The translations under genes and the position numbers were made by a program. From assembly GCA_037043015.1 (NCBI GenBank), contig CM073328.1, forward strand, positions 11,257,495 through 11,321,494: 64,000 nt of DNA, in the 5' to 3' direction. Below the pieces are notes generated by a model, which saw nothing but the letters and a program-made list of their open reading frames with translations, was not told the DNA's origin and made no database searches. Each line of letters begins with the position of its first letter. The first letter of the stretch is position 1. Below, one piece after another: positions 59,695 through 64,000 of this stretch. This stretch comes from Bryum argenteum. Its lineage: Eukaryota; Streptophyta; Bryopsida; Bryales; Bryaceae.

Positions 59695-59798
59695 CGAAAG
59701 TTAAAGAGCAGCAGCAAAACAGCTGCCAGGGTCCACTGAGCAGGAGCAAAACAGCCAGGGTCAGCCCACCGAGCTTCAATTATTAGATTATGCGTTAA
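59695..59798. repeat. Duplicated segment B, left copy (interrupted by MITE)
   Basis: GAGCAGCAGCAAAACAGCTG through CTTCAATTATTAGATTATGCGTTAA matches 61828-61913. The right copy is uninterrupted, whereas this one is split at TTAA by the 349-bp MITE and resumes as CGACCCA at 60152. Confidence 0.85.
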
Positions 59799-60147
59799 CC
59801 CTTAAATGCCCATGGGGTCTAAAACGGGCAACCCAAAATTGGATCACATCATCTTTTGGACTTGGGCATCATGAATAGTGCACTTTTTGAATTTGGGCAC
59901 CACGAATGATCCAATCAATGATGAGCTTGCAACCACCTACAAGGTTATGTACAGCCCCAACCTACCTACCACAATCCTTTCAAACCATAAAACCATACAT
60001 ACAAATTGTGATTTGAATTGTAAAATTTCACTTTTTGGATGCATCATAAGATGGTGACCAGTTTGACATCAAAATATAAGTGAAAAGTTGATTACAGTGA
60101 GAGCTCCAGAGAATCAAGCCCCTCGGGCTTGCTTGGGCGTTTAAAGG
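59799..60147 (+). mobile_element. piggyBac-like MITE with TTAA duplication, copy 2
   Basis: 349 bp, with ends CCCTTAAATGCCC and GGGCGTTTAAAGG flanked by TTAA (59795-59798 and 60148-60151). It is about 90 percent alike to the 33365 copy by eye. The uninserted sequence GCGTTAACGACCCA survives at 61907-61920, which confirms both boundaries and target duplication. Confidence 0.9.
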
Positions 60148-60151
60148 TTAA

Positions 60152-61540
60152 CGACCCAGCTTCGAGGTCACTAGATCTTGCACTCGATCATATGAGTATG
60201 ATATGCAAGATGTATTGTATCACGTCCTTGGATCACCGCAGGAGCGAAGAGGGTGCCGAAAAGCAGGCAAGGTGGAGGTATCTTTCCAAGTTGATGATAT
60301 ACTCGAACAAAATGCTTCAAGTCTGAGCTGATGGTTCCATGGGGGAAGATTATACGTTGTAAAAAATTATCACTGGCAAGAGCTCATTGGTTTGCACCGC
60401 CTGCTAAATCAACTGCGTAATTGCGATGGGAGCTCTTTGCTAGTAGCACAGTGGTCATCAAGTGAAAGGGAAAGCGACTGTGCGTGGGTATTACCTGCCG
60501 CTTGCATGCCATGCCACTCATTCATTGGCGACGCAACCCGGCCGTCCGTCCGCCAGTCACGTACCTACTGCCTTCACTTTATCAGATCCCCACTACTCGG
60601 CCTCACTCTTAGTTAGTCAATTTTAGCTCTTGAACTCTCCTTGCCGCTCCTTCACGAGCAAGAGTTTGTTTGTATCAAACTAAGAACGCTTGTAGTCATC
60701 CACAAGCAAATATCGGATCAAACCTTGTTCAGTCTCAACACTTGGAGTGATATGTCGTAAGGTTTGAGATAAGGTGATATCTTACAGACATAGTTGCTTC
60801 ATAGTTAGAGAGATGACCCAGCAGTTGACTACCATGTTTCTCAACCTCGATACTAATTCTTGAATGTCACATTACCAACGAGATGGAGTATTTTTTTAAA
60901 ACACTTAACATCCAAGTAAAGACCCTACCTTTAAACATCACGCTTAACCATACAGATTCCATTGGTGTTCAAAAAGATCTTCGCACATAAATCTTACACC
61001 TACCAGCAAGAATCTCCGCAAGCAAAGTTTCAACCCTCAACGGTCGCATCCAACTAATGACAGAGCCAAGAGGATTGGGTGTAGAATATAATGTCACATC
61101 TAGTTTGAAGAGATGTCTGGGTATTCAAAAGAATCTTTGTCATAATCGTACATCACGCCCAATTTGTGACGGTCGTTGGATGCTCGCCAAATTTTTACAA
61201 AACGTATTGCTCGAAGGTATCGAAGGTATAGTAGTTCTGATAATTCAAATCCGCCGATACTGCGTCAAAGTTGAAGTCTAACTGACGCTGCACAGCGTAG
61301 CTCTTGTTCCTTCCGATCCTTGGTGAAGTCAAGACACGCACTCCGAAGGCTCAGGCTTCCATGCCAGTGCAATGATGCTCCGGGGAGGTAGTACCTACCT
61401 CTTGACGCCCTGAAAAACTTTCCTCACAACGAATGGAATGTCAAACACGATCCTGCATGCATAGACTCAGAAAAATTCCAACCAACAACGTCGACACAAC
61501 GCCGGCAATAACCGACACCGCCAACAGTATTTTAATGCTT
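60152..61540. other. Intergenic, no recognised gene
   Basis: Short plus-strand open stretches (60152-60326, 60392-60616, 61057-61281) show no known domain. The first has a plausible helical composition and could be an exon fragment. Confidence 0.4.
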
Positions 61541-61650
61541 GTGATGCGGTCATACCAAGGCTACTACACCAGATCCCAAAGTTAAGCGCCTTTGGGCCGG
61601 AATAGTACTGGGATGGGTGACCTCCCTGGAAGTCCTGGTGCTGCATCCAT
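61541..61650 (+). pseudogene. 5S rRNA-derived sequence, copy 1 (internal deletion)
   Basis: About 108 nt follow the plant 5S rRNA sequence: GTGATGCGGTCATACCA at the 5' end, AAGTTAAGCGCCTTTGGGCC (box A region), GGATGGGTGACCTCCCTGGA (box C) and CTGCATCC at the 3' end, then TTTT. About 12 nt between GATCCC and AAGTTAAG are missing, as shown by the adjacent copy, which keeps CAGCAGAACTCTG. The gene is therefore shortened in a conserved loop. The internal RNA polymerase III promoter boxes remain, so transcription is not excluded. Confidence 0.8.
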
Positions 61651-61655
61651 TTTAA

Positions 61656-61732
61656 AGTGATGCGGTCATACCAATACCAAGGCTACTACACCATATCCCA
61701 GCAGAACTCTGAAGTTAAAGTGGCCATCGGGA
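61656..61732 (+). pseudogene. 5S rRNA-derived sequence, copy 2 (3'-truncated)
   Basis: Repeats the 5S start GTGATGCGGTCATACCA, has a 6-nt TACCAA duplication, keeps ATCCCAGCAGAACTCTGAAG, and breaks off after the AAGTTAAAGTGGCC region. It lies only 6 nt past the first copy, so the pair is either a scrambled tandem or part of a 5S-headed SINE. Confidence 0.75.
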
Positions 61733-61827
61733 TATTAGCATTACGAACGGACTCTTCATTCACGCCTGACCCTCAGAAAGGACCGAAGTTTCTATCTATC
61801 TTTTTTATACTTCGAGGCCGAAATTTG

Positions 61828-61935
61828 AAGAGCAGCAGCAAAACAACTGCCACGGTTCACTGAGCAGCACCGGGGTCAGCCCACCGAGCTTCAATTATTA
61901 GATTATGCGTTAACGACCCATCTTTCCAGGTCACT
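61828..61935. repeat. Duplicated segment B, right copy (empty MITE site)
   Basis: Matches 59695-59798 plus 60148-60175 without the MITE. It directly follows the 5S-derived sequences. Confidence 0.85.
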
Positions 61936-62925
61936 TGACTTAACAGTTGATAACAAAATTGTTAACATTATAATTGCAAGCATGTATGTAACAATTTCAT
62001 TTTAGTGACATTTATTGCACTGTCCATTCTCAATAGCACATTTGTGTTTATTAAATTCCTGGGCTTGATCCATGTATACATATTACTTATGATCCCATAG
62101 TTCAAATGAAGCATATTCCTTCTATGTGGTAATTTCATTTACACATTAGCACTCCCTTGCTCCAGAGCATTGCCCTCTGTGTCTTAAGTAATTAACTATG
62201 CCATCATAAAAAAAAATTCATATTTACATCTAAAATGTTGTGAATTTTATTTTAGTATAGAAATCTACATTTTACTTTCTTATTTGAGTAAAGATATGTG
62301 TTCTTGAATATTTTGGAGTTCGACATTATACAATTTGCATGTTGGATATGTATTATGCAACTCTCGGCAAATCTCCACCTTTAATAAGAAGGCCGCCTAA
62401 TCGTCACTTTATTTTGCTCATGAAGTTTCATATACCCAACTTATGACATATACATATTACATACTCCCCAAGTCTCAATAAAAACACCATGATTTGCTGA
62501 AAATGGTTGATTTTTCTCATGGACTAGATTACTCATTAATATAGTTGGATATGATTTGAATGGTCTTGATTACTCATTAATATCAAATCTTGGTATTACT
62601 GTGAGACAGATGTTTGAACCAAATCATGGTGGTTTTTTGAGATAATTTAAGTATGATTTTACTTTTTATCTTTCTTGAAGTAAAAAATTTTACCATATAA
62701 TTTAAGTGTTTAGACAAGTCTTTCCGTCTATCAAGCCCACAAAAAAAAAATTCAAAACAAGAAAAAACAACTATACTTCACCTTAAGAAAAAGGGGTTCT
62801 AAGAAATTAGGGTTTGCTTTTGGAAGACTCATGAATTGTTCGGATCGTTGCTCCTCAAGTTTCGAGCTTTTGAATTGACAGGCAATATAGAGGTCTTGAT
62901 TTTCGTTTGAGGAATTGCGGTGGCG
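61936..62925. other. Intergenic spacer
   Basis: AT-rich and without a gene. 62462-62650 is the second copy of the Stowaway-like repeat seen at 58880. The last 150 bp are the promoter and leader of the next gene. Confidence 0.5.
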
Positions 62926-64000
62926 ATGGAGGAGGACGGGGGCAAGGAGAAGAGGGAGCGAGTGGACTCGTTGGGATGGATCACGGAGTCCGCGGTGATG
63001 CCCAAGAAGCAACGGGTGATTGAAGGAGTAGGAGCTTCCTCGATTGTTGAGCTTCGGGCGCAGCTCTATCGTACGCAACAGGACGTGCAGCGGGCGAAAG
63101 AGCTCGGTGTCGATGCTGATGTTTTTAGGCCGAAGAAGAAGATCGATACGTTTCTTAAGAAGAATTCGGGCGTTGCGGATCGAGCCACAAGGTATGCAGC
63201 TTCCTAATTTGTTACAATTTTCCTCGAATTGATCATTACTCGAATTGTGGAGCTTTCTGTCGAGTAGATGGATTTGCTTTATTGCAATAGAGAGAGTGCA
63301 ACATTGAAGACGGGCCTGAAGCCAGACCTAGGGTTGAAGAAAGTCTTCGAAGCAAATTCTACAGAATGGTGTATGGATAGTGCTGTTTAGGTTATACTCA
63401 ATGTTAATAGCTCTCCTGTTGACGGGTTCGTTATTGTGCTATACGGGGAGTCCAACATAAGACAGGTCTTTCTTCTGCGTGGAAAATTGCTTCGAAGACT
63501 TCCTTTACCTTCAGGCCTGCTCTTCAAAGATGCTTATGAATCACAGACCCTATGAAGGGAGTACGGATAATGCTGGATACTGGTTTACGTAATGTTTAGA
63601 CACTATTTCTGGAGCAGGATACATGATAAGGAGTTGCTGTTGCTTTCATGCTAACTGAAACAGATTGCAAGCTTTATTCATGTTGTGGTGTGGAATCTGG
63701 TGCAGAGACAAGCTCCATCTGAAGGCAACGCAAGATGGAGCAGACAGCTACGCAGCACTCGAGAAGAAAGCAGAGCTATACGACAAGCTTGTGAGGGGCG
63801 AGGTACCTGACGAAGAAGACAAAGAGAAGTACAGCGTTGATTTTCTTCGTAAAGGGACTTTGGATGAGGAAGCCGACGACATGGAGAGAGTGCGGCTCGG
63901 GTTCGACGAGAGAGAGAATTTCGGAACAGCTGAAGTGCCTGTTGTGATTGATAGAGGGGATGGGGCTGAGGCGAAACCGAAATCGGGCGTTGGGTGGGGG
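62926..64000 (+). CDS. CCDC174-like protein, 5' part
   Basis: Exon 1 (62926-63191) and exon 2 (63706 to the window end) join in phase (AG|A). They encode MEEDGGKEKRERVDSLGW, then the family core SSIVELRAQLYRTQQDVQRA, FRPKKKIDTFLKKNSGVADRA, and ALEKKAELYDKLVRGEVPDEEDKEKYSVDFLRKG. This matches my memory of the animal CCDC174 N-terminus (S-S-L/I-V-x-L-x-A-x-L, NxGVxxRA, EKxxLYxKxxxGxxxDEE). CCDC174 is a nuclear coiled-coil protein linked to the exon junction complex. The C-terminal half lies outside the window. The 514-bp intron contains an inverted-repeat element. Confidence 0.75.
63302..63532. mobile_element. Intronic MITE-like inverted repeat
   Basis: GGGCCTGAAG...AAGTCTTCGAAGCAAATT (63320-63360) is complementary to GGAAAATTGCTTCGAAGACT...CTTCAGGCCTG (63480-63522). 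The arms are about 45 bp with small mismatches around a 120-bp loop, in the first intron of the CCDC174-like gene. Confidence 0.75.

Overview
This is a window of plant nuclear genome. Genes are interrupted by many GT-AG introns, plant-only families are present (a QUASIMODO3-type pectin methyltransferase, GDP-L-galactose phosphorylase VTC2, a TPK potassium channel, a SUVR-type SET protein), and intergenic DNA is AT-rich and full of small inverted-repeat transposons. Several uncharacterised genes (a DDE-type protein with an HGKG motif, a protein with a C-x2-C/H-x2-H zinc module, an FCP1-like relic) look to me like families common in bryophytes and other non-seed plants. That placement is inference from memory, not a database result.

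Layout. 1-12.3 kb is a gene-poor accessory block. It holds a broken transposase-like gene on the minus strand, about 20 copies of a 19-22 bp palindrome (consensus TTAGCTCGANTCGAGCTAA) confined to 1.19-11.16 kb, an AT-rich core with tandem repeats, decayed reading frames of unknown origin, and an FCP1/NIF-like phosphatase relic. 13.15-17.23 kb is a two-exon gene for an 885-residue DDE-nuclease-like protein. 18.37-19.75 kb (minus) holds the pre-SET/SET/post-SET exons of a SUVR-like histone methyltransferase, and 20.1-23.26 kb (minus) an uncharacterised coiled-coil and zinc-module gene just upstream of it. 24.6-25.5 kb is a doubtful hypothetical gene. 26.3-32.5 kb is a VTC2 homologue with its uORF-like leader, a 2.8-kb intron swollen by a GC-rich insertion, and two disabling changes. 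33-40 kb is mostly MITEs and dispersed repeats. 40.8-45.3 kb is an intact nine-exon QUA3-like gene with one GC-AG intron. 45.5-50.8 kb is repeats. 50.87-52.96 kb is a complete TPK channel gene with EF-hands. 53-56.1 kb is intergenic repeat DNA. 56.2-58.2 kb is a complete six-exon BAX inhibitor-1 gene. 58.2-62.9 kb holds MITEs, a duplicated segment and two 5S rRNA-derived relics. 62.93 kb to the end is the start of a CCDC174-like gene.

The intact genes are unrelated housekeeping genes and do not form a cluster. The most interesting material is the palindrome block at the left end, a MITE family with exact TTAA target duplications and CCC termini (piggyBac-like; one copy has its empty site preserved in a duplicated segment inside the window), the 885-residue DDE-like gene, and the repeated pattern of genes that are well conserved yet carry one or two disabling changes (SUVR, zinc-module gene, VTC2). 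Those changes may be real decay or indel errors in the assembly. All exon boundaries were read by eye from GT-AG signals, reading frame and remembered family conservation. No alignment was run.
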